IMG/VR virus record: IMGVR_UViG_3300042309_000372
Span: 1-23,880 of that record
Strand: one strand, 5' to 3'
From: a virus
DNA length: 23,880 nucleotides
Below are positions 1 through 8,802 of the stretch, piece by piece. The notes below the pieces were generated by a model. The model did not search any database. It saw only the letters and a program-made list of their open reading frames with translations, and was not told the origin of the DNA. The translations under genes and the position numbers were made by a program. How positions within the stretch are numbered: position 1 is the first letter of the stretch; each line of letters begins with the position of its first letter.

Positions 1-866
1 ACTACAGCTACATTGAAGCAAACGCGCAGACGTTAAAATTCTGCACATTTGAAGCAAACGTTTATTTGAATGGTGTAGACAATGTAGACGGGTACACCTA
101 CCCAGAGAAGTTTAACGATGCGTACATCGAGTCTCTTATGGGGCGTATGTCGCGCAAGAAGTTCTTCGCGCAATACCTACTTAAACACATCTCAGACGAG
201 GACGTAATACTTGATGAAGGTGCAGTAAGTTGGATAGCACCTCCGCAGATTTGTTTTACGAAAGACGGGTACGCAACCATAAATGTTGGAGGAGGTGTTC
301 AAAAGAGAATACGTCTACATCTTGTTGTTGACCCTGCTTCTGGTAAACAGGTTGGGCGCGTGGACAAAACTGCAATCGGTGTCGGCGGACAAGATGAGTT
401 ATTGAACATGTATGTGGTGTATCTACAGTCAAAGAAAACACTCACATCAGAAACAATTGACACAATCTACAAACTGGCGACTGATTATGGTATCACTGTT
501 GTTAACATTCTCGTTAGAGGTGTCGGCGAACTATTACCACACGCCATACAAAGAGAGCGCACCACTTATGGGAAGGTGCTTGTAACTAAAACTGTTTCTG
601 AGACAGGAAATAAGAAGGTGCGTATTACTAACGCGCTGCAACCATTAATAAAAACCAACAAGTTATTTGTCGTAAGTTGGGTGCAAATCAACACCCCATT
701 TGTCAAAGAGCTAAGGCAACATCCAGAAGGTAATGAAGATAACTGCTTGGATGTGGTGTCTGCTATTGTGCAGCTTTCACAACCAACGCGACAAAAAGTA
801 AACAAGAGAGGAGAGGTTAGATGTACCCATCTGACGATAAACAAGAAGTACGGCGGAAGTCTCTAA
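1..866 (+). CDS. terL: Terminase large subunit, C-terminal part (left-truncated)
   Basis: This is the nuclease half of the packaging motor that cuts concatemeric phage DNA and drives it into the prohead. The reading frame is open to the left edge (complete codons from base 3), so the gene begins outside the window; the TTG at 66 is not the real start. The ATPase domain is not in view. The visible part has a RNase H-like nuclease pattern: a beta strand ending in HLVVDPASG (first metal-binding Asp, about base 330), then DKTAIGVGG, and near the C-terminus NEDNCLDVVSAI, matching the late Asp-rich site of terminase nucleases. The portal gene follows directly and overlaps its end by 46 bases, the usual terL-portal order. 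Identification rests on motif pattern plus context and I am fairly sure of it. Confidence 0.85.
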   Translation, partial: YSYIEANAQTLKFCTFEANVYLNGVDNVDGYTYPEKFNDAYIESLMGRMSRKKFFAQYLLKHISDEDVILDEGAVSWIAPPQICFTKDGYATINVGGGVQKRIRLHLVVDPASGKQVGRVDKTAIGVGGQDELLNMYVVYLQSKKTLTSETIDTIYKLATDYGITVVNILVRGVGELLPHAIQRERTTYGKVLVTKTVSETGNKKVRITNALQPLIKTNKLFVVSWVQINTPFVKELRQHPEGNEDNCLDVVSAIVQLSQPTRQKVNKRGEVRCTHLTINKKYGGSL

Positions 867-2680
867 AGAAACTCGACCACGGTGCTGTTTTAAATTACGT
901 TAACTCAAAACTTAACGACATGAAAAACAGCAGAATTGAGGTGGAGGAGACTTGGGTAGAAAGTTGGGCGCAGTACCTCGCTACTCACGCAGCGCAAAAT
1001 GAGCTTCGCGCACAACGAATAAAGTCTGTAGGTAATGTAGGGACAGATTGGCGGCACAAGATTGACAGAGGAAAGGCGTTTGAGATTGTAGAAACAATTC
1101 ACGCATACCTGATGGGTGCACTCTTCCCAAACGAGAACTGGTTTGACATTGAGCCGCGTAATCCATCGGACACAGACCTATTGAGGGTGCTCCGAAAGTT
1201 TTTGCGTGATGAGTTAAAAGACTTGGAGTTTGATATTAAGTTTGACGACTTCGTGCGACAGCTTATCATCACTGGAAACAGTTGTTTATTCTTTCCTTGG
1301 GATGACGATGACGACGCTGTAGAAATTGAACTCGTTAATGTGTTCGATTTTTGGCTGGATGCTGCTGGAAAAGACCCTTCAGATACTAACGTTGTGCGCC
1401 GCGTTATGATGACTCGCGCGGAAGTTATGGAGAAAACCAAATCTGATGAGTTTCCTTTGACAGACGAGTATGAAGTGTTGAAGGTGCATGGTACGCGCAG
1501 CTACAATAAGTTCGACAAAGTGCGTCAATTCCAAGGATTGCAGTCTGTTGAGCGTAATTCAGTAGATGAGTTCTGCGAAATTTATGAGTATTGGGGCTGT
1601 ATTATTATAGACGGTTGTGAATACGAAGATGTTGTCGTCACTTTTGCGGATAATCTTCTGCTTAACATACAACCAAACTTGTATAAAAGCGGCACTCCCA
1701 TGATTTACTGCAACTTTATCCCTGTAGTAGACATGGTGTACGGTATTGGTGCGCTTCAATCTTCGTTAGGTATGATTCACGTTCTTAACATCCTCACAAA
1801 TCAACGTTTGGACGGTATAGAACTAACAACTAGCCCGATGTGGACGAAGAAACCATCATCCACGCTAGACGCGGAAGATTTATACGCAGAGCCGGGAAGG
1901 GTGCTCGAAGTTGATGACCATGACGATATAAAACCGATACCTCCTTCTCAGTGGAACATTCAAACGTCTTACGAAGAGGCGAATTACATGGAAAGCAGTA
2001 TTGATAAAAATGCTGCAACTGGACCGCTTATTGGTGCAGGTATGGGAAGAAGCGGCGAACGTGTCACAGCAGCCGAAATCGCAGCAGTGCGCGAAGCTGG
2101 AGGCAACCGTCTAAGTGGTATACACCGTAGATTGGAAAAGCGCGGACTCACAAAAGCTATCGACAAGATATTCAATATTTACCGACAGTACAAAAGTAAG
2201 GCGGCGATTGTCAGATACGCTGGAGACGAGGCAGGTAAGTTCGACTATGCTCGTATTACACGTTCAGACTTGGTTGAGGTGCGCGTAGATGCAAAAGGAA
2301 GTGACCACGTTATTGAAAAACGTAAAGCACTCCAAGACATTTACGACTTTCTCGGTGCTGTCAACCAAGACTCTGAGATGGCGACACTCATCGACAAAGA
2401 AGCAGTTCTAAGGAGGGTAATGAGACACCTCCCATTTGACGACCCTCAAGAATTTCTCAAGACTAAAAAAGCTCCTGAGAACCCTATTCGACAAATGGGC
2501 GGACAAAGCGCTGTCAACGCAATTGAACAACAAATGCAGACAGATGGCGGAAATCAATTACTAAATCAACTAAAGGATTCGTATGGACAACCAGCAACAA
2601 TCACCGATGGAGCAGAGCCAACAGTCTCCAGCGCCGCAATTGACCCCAATCTCGGACAAAGCGGCAACCTTATTGGATGA
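821..2680 (+). CDS. Portal (head-tail connector) protein
   Basis: The 619-residue product forms the dodecameric ring at one capsid vertex through which DNA enters and leaves. Its size fits podovirus portals (T7 gp8 is about 540). Supporting features are the N-terminal helical segment with RGKAFEIVETIHAYLMGALF (about 83-102), an acidic loop WDDDDDAVEIEL (160-171), and the portal stem/wing signature GERVTAAEIAAVREAGGNRL (412-431) followed by a long helix. The C-terminal tail (from about 557) is rich in Gln, Asn, Ser and Gly. The ATG is preceded by GAGGAGAGG at a suitable distance, which decides the start inside the terL end. The last 98 bases also encode the N-terminus of the scaffold in another frame. 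The call is confident from sequence pattern and position. Confidence 0.9.
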   Translation: MYPSDDKQEVRRKSLKKLDHGAVLNYVNSKLNDMKNSRIEVEETWVESWAQYLATHAAQNELRAQRIKSVGNVGTDWRHKIDRGKAFEIVETIHAYLMGALFPNENWFDIEPRNPSDTDLLRVLRKFLRDELKDLEFDIKFDDFVRQLIITGNSCLFFPWDDDDDAVEIELVNVFDFWLDAAGKDPSDTNVVRRVMMTRAEVMEKTKSDEFPLTDEYEVLKVHGTRSYNKFDKVRQFQGLQSVERNSVDEFCEIYEYWGCIIIDGCEYEDVVVTFADNLLLNIQPNLYKSGTPMIYCNFIPVVDMVYGIGALQSSLGMIHVLNILTNQRLDGIELTTSPMWTKKPSSTLDAEDLYAEPGRVLEVDDHDDIKPIPPSQWNIQTSYEEANYMESSIDKNAATGPLIGAGMGRSGERVTAAEIAAVREAGGNRLSGIHRRLEKRGLTKAIDKIFNIYRQYKSKAAIVRYAGDEAGKFDYARITRSDLVEVRVDAKGSDHVIEKRKALQDIYDFLGAVNQDSEMATLIDKEAVLRRVMRHLPFDDPQEFLKTKKAPENPIRQMGGQSAVNAIEQQMQTDGGNQLLNQLKDSYGQPATITDGAEPTVSSAAIDPNLGQSGNLIG

Positions 2681-3314
2681 AAGTGGTAAGGAGGTGTGGG
2701 TAAACCCAGACGCACCCTCACCAGTAGAAGAAACAGACCTTATTGAGTTACCCGATATTGACGGTGACGAAGAAGAAACTCCAGAAGAAGAGACACCACC
2801 AGAGGAGGATGACAAACCTCTGACGCTCGATGAGAAGTTCACTAATTACTTTGTTGAACAAACTGGTATGGAGGTGAAAGAGTTCACTGAGATTGCTAAA
2901 GCAATTCAAGATGTATTCAAAGAAGTTGGTGGTGCTGACAACTTGCGCGAAGGTTTGGCGGAACTTAAGAACGTACGCATCGCTCAGCAAATTGTAGCAA
3001 AGCAGGATGAGCTTGCTGCCTTATGGGGTGTAGATATTAAAGAGACTCAATCTCGTCTGGCGGAAATCAAACCGTACTTTAACAAGATGTCTAAAGCTGA
3101 TAAAGCTTTGTACGACAACCCTAAAGGTGCTGATGTTCTTTGGCGCAGTCTTCAAGCTGGTAGTGCTAAGACAAAATCAACGAAAAGCAGCCCAAACACA
3201 GGCGGAAAGCGCTTCTTGTTCACACAGTCGCAAATTGATGCAATGAGTGTAGATGAGTACCGCGCAAACGCTGACAAAATTACACACGCTTACAACAACG
3301 GACTCGTAGGATAA
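2583..3314 (+). CDS. Capsid scaffolding protein
   Basis: The 243-residue, strongly acidic protein lies between portal and major capsid, the standard scaffold position. Residues 1-35 are Gln/Ser/Pro-rich, and residues about 45-80 are dense in Glu and Asp (DGDEEETPEEETPPEEDD). Residues about 83-165 are predicted helical and probably coiled, with a conserved-looking middle (FVEQTGMEVKEFTEIAKAIQ). The C-terminus is basic (SAKTKSTKSSPNTGGKR), as expected for a capsid-binding scaffold tail. The ATG has AAAGGA five bases upstream, within the portal gene; a second in-frame ATG (residue 9) is possible. Scaffold sequences diverge fast, so the call rests on composition, size and location more than on motifs. 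Confidence 0.8.
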   Translation: MDNQQQSPMEQSQQSPAPQLTPISDKAATLLDESGKEVWVNPDAPSPVEETDLIELPDIDGDEEETPEEETPPEEDDKPLTLDEKFTNYFVEQTGMEVKEFTEIAKAIQDVFKEVGGADNLREGLAELKNVRIAQQIVAKQDELAALWGVDIKETQSRLAEIKPYFNKMSKADKALYDNPKGADVLWRSLQAGSAKTKSTKSSPNTGGKRFLFTQSQIDAMSVDEYRANADKITHAYNNGLVG

Positions 3315-3321
3315 CAACAAC

Positions 3322-4347
3322 ATGGCTTTACATGCACCATACAACGGCAGTGCAAATACGCTTCAAGCTAATTCCGCGTTCATTCCTCAAATTTGGGAAA
3401 CTGAACTAAAGAAAGAGCTTGACGCAAATTTTGTGCTGACCCAAGCATCGACAATGGTTAACTTTTCTGGTAAGAAGGGTGACACCATCAAAGTCCCACT
3501 CATCAAGAGAATGGGTGTTTTTGATAAGTTACCTGAAACTCAAGTTCGGTTACAGTCATTTCCCGGTGAAAACTGGGAAATGAAGGTTGATAAGTACAAG
3601 GAAGTGTCCTTCATGATTGAAGACATCCTCGACTTGCAATCTAACTTCAGTCTTCGTGTACCTTACATCTCTGAAGCAGCTTACGCAATGGCGCGTGACA
3701 TCGATAACTCCCTTCTCGGTCTTCGCGCTTCTATTCCAACTACACAGCAAATCGTTGTCTCTAGTACTGGTACGATTGCTGGCGACCCTGCTGCGTTAGA
3801 CGACAACGCTGTACGCGCTGCAATTCAACGTCTAGACGAAGCAAATGTTCCTCAACGTGAACGCCACTGGATTGTTGCTGTCGGTCAATATACTGACTTA
3901 CTTGGTATCACCAAGTTCACCAGCAAAGATTTCGTCAACGGCGCACCTACATCTACTGGTGTTATTGGCACTCTCTACGGTATCCCTGTTATTGCTACAA
4001 CTCAGATTGCTGCAAATACTTTAAATGGCTACATCAACGGTGAAGGTGCAACGGGTGAACCAACCCCGGGGGTTGTGGGAAGTCCTTACTTACCTACACA
4101 AGACACTCCTGTAGGTTTGGTGTCTGGCGGTCTGCCACGCGGCAAGACTGGTGCTGAAGTTGCACAACCATTCTGTACTTGTATGCTGGTACAGAAAGAT
4201 TGGGCTAGGTACGCTATGCAGAAAACACCCTCATCTGAAATGAGCCGTGAAAACCTGTACCAAGCTGACGTACTCGTAAACACTCAAGTTTACGGCATGC
4301 GCGTCTACCGTCCCGACCACTGCGTTTTAATTCACACCGCACCTTAG
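3322..4347 (+). CDS. Major capsid protein (HK97-type fold likely)
   Basis: The 341-residue product should be the main shell protein. The N-terminus (NSAFIPQIWETELKKELDAN, 17-36) and the following KKGDTIKVPLIKR and DKYKEVSFMIEDILDLQSNF segments match the N-arm and E-loop/P-domain layout of podovirus capsid proteins. The region YAMARDIDNSLLGLRAS corresponds to the spine helix, and the C-terminus ends in a short beta segment (VYGMRVYRPDHCVLIHTAP). It follows the scaffold by only 7 bases. The upstream sequence TAGGATAACAACAAC has only a weak AGGA at about 10 bases, which is surprising for what should be the most abundant virion protein. Translational coupling or an A/C-rich leader may compensate. 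The stop TAG overlaps the GTG of the next gene. Confidence 0.88.
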   Translation: MALHAPYNGSANTLQANSAFIPQIWETELKKELDANFVLTQASTMVNFSGKKGDTIKVPLIKRMGVFDKLPETQVRLQSFPGENWEMKVDKYKEVSFMIEDILDLQSNFSLRVPYISEAAYAMARDIDNSLLGLRASIPTTQQIVVSSTGTIAGDPAALDDNAVRAAIQRLDEANVPQRERHWIVAVGQYTDLLGITKFTSKDFVNGAPTSTGVIGTLYGIPVIATTQIAANTLNGYINGEGATGEPTPGVVGSPYLPTQDTPVGLVSGGLPRGKTGAEVAQPFCTCMLVQKDWARYAMQKTPSSEMSRENLYQADVLVNTQVYGMRVYRPDHCVLIHTAP

Positions 4348-4556
4348 TGAAAAGAACACCCGTAAAATCGACTAACATCGCTGCTATCGGGTACGACTCG
4401 GCTTCCAGAACTCTGGAGGTCGAGTTTAAATCTGGTGGAGTGTATGAATATAAGAGCGTTACACCTGCAACTGCTCTTGCGTTTAAAAGAGCAAAGTCTA
4501 AAGGAAATTACTTTGCTTCAGTTATAAAAAATAAGTATGAAGGTAAGAAGCTGTGA
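4347..4556 (+). CDS. KTSC-domain small protein
   Basis: This 69-residue protein is almost entirely a KTSC domain: S-x-N-I at residues 8-11, IGYDSASRTLEVEFKSGGVY at 14-33, EYKSV, and the C-terminal AKSKGNYFASVIKNKYEG. The domain is common in phage and bacterial proteins, sometimes fused to other modules; its molecular role is not settled. The start is a GTG whose G is the last base of the capsid stop (TAGTG), with no clear ribosome binding site, so translation probably depends on ribosomes finishing the capsid gene. It ends in a GTGA overlap with the adaptor gene. The location between capsid and tail adaptor suggests a virion or assembly part, but that is inference from position only. Confidence 0.75.
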   Translation: MKRTPVKSTNIAAIGYDSASRTLEVEFKSGGVYEYKSVTPATALAFKRAKSKGNYFASVIKNKYEGKKL

Positions 4557-5191
4557 GTACAAAGCAGATGGACTTCATAAATGGTTGTTTACTCGCTGTA
4601 GGTGAGCGCGACTACATGGTAGGTACTATAGTAAACTCACCACAACGCCGCGCTTACAAAATATTTAAAGACACTTTTACAAGCTTCACCCACGAATGTG
4701 TGTGGAGCTTTTTAAATAAGGTGGGTGGTGCAACTTCGTGGTCTGCTAACGTGGCGACTGTTCCACAGTATCAGCAAATGATTTCTGTTGTTGTTGGTGA
4801 ACGTAAACTTACACCAATATTCAACACTGAACTTGTAACACTTGAACAAGGTGACGAAGGGTACGTTCAATATTTCTGTTTGCAGAATAACACAACTGTC
4901 TCTTTTTACGCCAAACCGTCAACAGCAGACAAAGCTCAAATACGATTTCAATATGTGGAAGAGTTGTTACTACCGTCTTACACAGCTAACGCTCTTATTC
5001 CGTTTACAGATGACTTTGTGAACGTTATGGAGAACTTAATGCAAGCGAAATTGTGCTTGCAGATGCTTGACGACCAAGGAGGGTATCAAGCATTTATACG
5101 TGAGTATGGAATACGTTTAGCAAAAGCGATACAGAAAGACCAGCGCATAACGCGCAATCGTCCAAATATGTTCAGAGGTGGAAGAAGGTGA
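4553..5191 (+). CDS. Tail adaptor, tail tubular protein A-like
   Basis: The 212-residue product is the likely counterpart of T7 gp11, the ring joining the portal to the nozzle. Characteristic features are the N-terminal helix (MDFINGCLLAVGERD), the segment AYKIFKDTFTSFTHECVWSF with a loop after it, and a C-terminal helical part (VMENLMQAKLCLQMLDDQGG, AIQKDQRI) ending in a basic tail (RNRPNMFRGGRR). The length is close to the family norm of about 190-210. The start is GTG at 4553, four bases overlapping the stop of the KTSC gene, with AAGG about 9 bases upstream. It is followed directly by the nozzle gene, the standard pair order. Confidence is good from length, pattern and neighbours. Confidence 0.8.
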   Translation: MSTKQMDFINGCLLAVGERDYMVGTIVNSPQRRAYKIFKDTFTSFTHECVWSFLNKVGGATSWSANVATVPQYQQMISVVVGERKLTPIFNTELVTLEQGDEGYVQYFCLQNNTTVSFYAKPSTADKAQIRFQYVEELLLPSYTANALIPFTDDFVNVMENLMQAKLCLQMLDDQGGYQAFIREYGIRLAKAIQKDQRITRNRPNMFRGGRR

Positions 5192-8100
5192 AGACAAAGT
5201 TCGGAGGATTAAACACTGTAAGCGGAGAGTTGGCACTCCCTAAAGATGACTCACCTTCTTTACTAAATGTAGATTTTGACATTGGCGGAAGTGTCCGCAA
5301 GCGTAACGGAACACTTACACTGTTTAAAGACGCGGTTACACCCAATCCAGTGTTTGTCAGTAGGTTCGTAACCACACTAGGGTATGAGTTTATAATCTCA
5401 AAGTTTAACACTAAATTAAGGGTGTTTGATTTACAGAACGATGTAATGACAAAGTTGTGGGAGAAAGATAATGTATTCAAGAGTGCATCATCGTTACCAT
5501 TCAGCATACCACTGGATGACAACTTCAATCTTCTGTTGTGCGAAAAACAAGCACCTGTCCAAGTGAGGTTTGAAGAAGCATCTTCTGTCGCAATTACCGC
5601 AGGTTCAATAGTAATAGCCGTTGGCACAACTTGGGTTAACACCTACACAGATTGTGTGGTGTATGTAAACGGTGTACGTGTTGCACGAACACTTGGTTAT
5701 TCTGCTGGAAACCTCACTATCACATCAGCTAGTATCACCATCGGCGCAACTGTTTACGTTTGCACCTTCTCTTGGCAATGGTGGGCGGAATCTCTTATCT
5801 GGTTTGGTGACAACTTTTACCAGCGCGTCTCTAGGTTTGGTGTCTCTGACGAAGACAAACACGTTCAAATCCCTAATTCAATTGTAACAGATGAAATACC
5901 AGACAGCACCCGTTACGGTGTATTTGCATTTATTAATGATGCATTTGGAAATATTTACACTTACAAATCTAACAATCAACCGCAGATTTCGGTAGAGTAT
6001 TCTTTCTCTGATGGTGCGAATTACACACCTTCTGCGAACACCTACACTAGCCCGTCAAAGTTCTTTGTGACGTTTGGTGACATAACAAACTCGAACATCC
6101 GCACATTCACAGACAAAGATGTGTCTGGCAACCAGATAAAAATCTTAAAGCACAAACTTAAGAGTTATGACATTGTCAATTTGTCCAACACTGAAGGTGC
6201 TGTTCCTGTAAGCTTGTCTGACTCTGCTGCCTATTACGCGAAAGAGATTAACGAAGATGTTATCGAGTTGTACACAGATGCAGCGTTAACAACGATAGCA
6301 ACAATTGGTGCACGCAACACAAAAACGTTTACCGATTTGGCTGTAGATTACACCGATAACTTCATCGCGATAACTGCACACGGTTTTACAAACGCACAAC
6401 CAATACGTTTTATTACAACAAACACCCTTCTAGTAGGTTTACTCGAAACGACAACGTATTACGCGAAGTCGTTATCAGCTAATGCATTTGAGGTGTATTA
6501 CGACCAAAATCTGCGCAAGAAAGTTATTTTTGTCTATAGGTCTGAGTTGTTCTTTGACCATCAAGCTGTCTCTAACACCAACCTTTTAACTATCGCGCAA
6601 CACAAGTTGTTTACTGGTGACGCTGTAAGAGTTAAAACAACCAACGGTACTTTACCAGCAACGTTAAACGCAACAACGGTTTATTATGTGTTGGTGTTGA
6701 CTGCTAACATCATTAAGTTGTACACCGATTCTGCTTTAACTACTGCTGTAGCCAACTATACTGGTCTGGCTGGCGACATCTTTCTGTATCTAGATGGAGG
6801 TGTTCACTCAGTAATCGCGGACGGTCTTACAACAACTATAGAAAGAGTTGCATACGATTCGGTATCATTCGTAAGGTTGCGCCAACTTCGTTTTAACAAT
6901 AAGAAGGGTGTTCTTAACGCTAACTTAAATGTGTTTGTCGGTGAAACAGCAGTTGCAAGAAGCACCATAACTACTGTGTCTGGTACACAAAAATACTACA
7001 CTCACGAAACAGAATCTCTTACACCCTACACAGGGACTTCAACAGTACAGAAGTTTGTGTCGTTCACTGCAAGCACTCCAATAGGCGTTAAAAAGGACGA
7101 GTACGTTACTCTAGTAAATACTGAACGTAAGTGGTGCGGCTCTGCTGCGCTTAATACAAAGTACAATTACGATAACGGGTCTTATGTCCCAGCTTACGGT
7201 TTTGGTGATTACGCTAATTACGATGAAGGAATATTTCCGACTTTCGGTGCGCTCTACCAGTCGCGCTTATGCCTTGCAGGTGTTGGTGCTACTCTACTGG
7301 TTAGCGGTGTTTATGACAAAATTGTAGATGGCGCACCTTACAGGTACTTCCAAACAACAGACGACTTAAATAATCCTACAATAGACCCGTTCAAAATTAG
7401 AGTGCCGTTCTCTCAGTCTGACACTGTTCTCGCAATGCGACAGTGGCAGCAATTTCTGTTTGTGTTCACACGCACCAGCACATATAAAACCACGTTAGAC
7501 ACTAATGGACAGTTTAACGTCAACACTCCAACACTCACACTAACTGCCAGTGTAGGGTGTATCGGCAGAGATGGTGTAGAAACAACAGAGAGTACCCTAT
7601 TCTTTTTATCTGAGAATGGGGTGTTTGACCTAGGTATCGTAACCTCTAATGAGTACCGCGCTAGTGAGATTTCGTTACCTATACGCAATGTTATCAAAGA
7701 GTTTGGCGCTGACTCAAAGCTTTCATACGACACCTTCAATAACAAGCTGTACGTCTACAATCAAAGATTGATGGTGTACTTCACAGACCAGAAGGTGTGG
7801 AGTGAATACAAAGCTGTACTACCTTGGGACATTTCATCGTTCTTGTTCTGGCGAGAGTTTATGCTGCTGTGCTGCAAGACGTTGTGTGATTTCCAGATTA
7901 CGCGCACAGAGTACGAGTTGTATATTGACTTTGCTAAGAAATTCACAGCAGGTCAAACAGTAGATGTACAACCATGCGCCCAAAACATACCTACCTACAC
8001 GGGTGTTACTCGTTACACTTCTCCACTAGTTATGTCACCTGTTCTCGGTGAACTTGATGTAACTATATTATATGATGGTGTTCTTACAAACAACTGGACT

Positions 8101-8802
8101 AAACTCAATAGCGAAGAGATAAGCATTAGTGGTGTTGTAGATGGGAAGCAGTTGACTTTCTTCTACAAAGTAGCAGGGTCATTTAATGGTGCTGTGTTGT
8201 ACGAGGACAGCGTTATTCAGACACTTAACAACGTGTCTTTTGGAGTAGTGCCTTTGAATAACTTCTGTGAGTTGCTGCCTTACAGCGACATAACAGACAG
8301 TGACACGACTCCATATGAGGGTGCAGTAGACTCAGACGGGAATCCTGTGTACGCAAATGGAAATCCGCTACAGTTCCCAAGTATGTGGTCATGCTCTGAT
8401 GGGGTGTGTTCGCTAAACCCTGACGGTAGTTATGTGTCACAAGCTGAATGTGAAGCGGCTCGAACTCTTCTATTTACTGGCGGTCAGTGTGTTGGTACTT
8501 CTTACACAGTTACAGCACTTGGAAAGATAAGAAATGGTGCAGGTACACTTATTACAGAGACATACATATCCACATCGGGTGTTGGCGCTATCAGCAGTAT
8601 AGGTGTAGTTGTAACTTCAGTATCAGGTACATACTATTTTACAGCGACAATCGTTTTTGCTAACGTAACTCACACAAGAACATTATATGATAATGGTGTT
8701 CCACCTGTATTCAATCCAGCTAGTTGGACTTATGAATTAACTGACATTGTGATAACTGGTTCACCAGATAATTGCGGCAACAAATACGCTTGTGGAGTAT
8801 AA
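5188..8802 (+). CDS. Tail nozzle, tail tubular protein B-like, enlarged
   Basis: This 1204-residue protein should form the hexameric tail tip (T7 gp12 counterpart, which is about 790). Residues 1-45 (FGGLNTVSGEL, NVDFDIGGSVRKRNGT) match the start of the nozzle family. The beta-propeller core is seen at about 680-880: ALYQSRLCLAG, DPFKIRVPFSQSDTVLAM, QFLFVFTRTSTYK, SVGCIGRDGVETTESTLFFL. Two parts are extra. Residues about 319-525 hold three copies of a roughly 60-residue module with a TYY or AYY strand and ending like LYTDAALTT / LYTDSALTT. The last about 180 residues carry a cysteine pattern (WSCSDGVCSLNPDGSYVSQA, then C) and beta-rich sequence. Start is GTG in a GTGA overlap with AGAGGTGGAAG upstream. 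No separate tail fibre is visible here, so the extra modules could touch the host surface (inference). Confidence 0.85.
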   Translation: MKTKFGGLNTVSGELALPKDDSPSLLNVDFDIGGSVRKRNGTLTLFKDAVTPNPVFVSRFVTTLGYEFIISKFNTKLRVFDLQNDVMTKLWEKDNVFKSASSLPFSIPLDDNFNLLLCEKQAPVQVRFEEASSVAITAGSIVIAVGTTWVNTYTDCVVYVNGVRVARTLGYSAGNLTITSASITIGATVYVCTFSWQWWAESLIWFGDNFYQRVSRFGVSDEDKHVQIPNSIVTDEIPDSTRYGVFAFINDAFGNIYTYKSNNQPQISVEYSFSDGANYTPSANTYTSPSKFFVTFGDITNSNIRTFTDKDVSGNQIKILKHKLKSYDIVNLSNTEGAVPVSLSDSAAYYAKEINEDVIELYTDAALTTIATIGARNTKTFTDLAVDYTDNFIAITAHGFTNAQPIRFITTNTLLVGLLETTTYYAKSLSANAFEVYYDQNLRKKVIFVYRSELFFDHQAVSNTNLLTIAQHKLFTGDAVRVKTTNGTLPATLNATTVYYVLVLTANIIKLYTDSALTTAVANYTGLAGDIFLYLDGGVHSVIADGLTTTIERVAYDSVSFVRLRQLRFNNKKGVLNANLNVFVGETAVARSTITTVSGTQKYYTHETESLTPYTGTSTVQKFVSFTASTPIGVKKDEYVTLVNTERKWCGSAALNTKYNYDNGSYVPAYGFGDYANYDEGIFPTFGALYQSRLCLAGVGATLLVSGVYDKIVDGAPYRYFQTTDDLNNPTIDPFKIRVPFSQSDTVLAMRQWQQFLFVFTRTSTYKTTLDTNGQFNVNTPTLTLTASVGCIGRDGVETTESTLFFLSENGVFDLGIVTSNEYRASEISLPIRNVIKEFGADSKLSYDTFNNKLYVYNQRLMVYFTDQKVWSEYKAVLPWDISSFLFWREFMLLCCKTLCDFQITRTEYELYIDFAKKFTAGQTVDVQPCAQNIPTYTGVTRYTSPLVMSPVLGELDVTILYDGVLTNNWTKLNSEEISISGVVDGKQLTFFYKVAGSFNGAVLYEDSVIQTLNNVSFGVVPLNNFCELLPYSDITDSDTTPYEGAVDSDGNPVYANGNPLQFPSMWSCSDGVCSLNPDGSYVSQAECEAARTLLFTGGQCVGTSYTVTALGKIRNGAGTLITETYISTSGVGAISSIGVVVTSVSGTYYFTATIVFANVTHTRTLYDNGVPPVFNPASWTYELTDIVITGSPDNCGNKYACGV

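Noticed and set aside
66-68. TTG start for the first gene
   Set aside because: The frame is open with plausible protein sequence to the window edge, so the gene is truncated rather than starting here.
4063-4080. CCCCGGGG palindrome inside the capsid gene as a terminator or operator
   Set aside because: It has no loop or U-tract and is read as ordinary codons (a Pro-Gly loop) in the capsid protein.
5172-5642. 156-codon antisense open frame opposite the nozzle start
   Set aside because: It lies wholly over a confidently coded gene end and start, its protein is low in recognisable structure, and no ribosome site or promoter supports it. The same holds for antisense frames at 14220-14684, 11873-12295 and 19815-20219.
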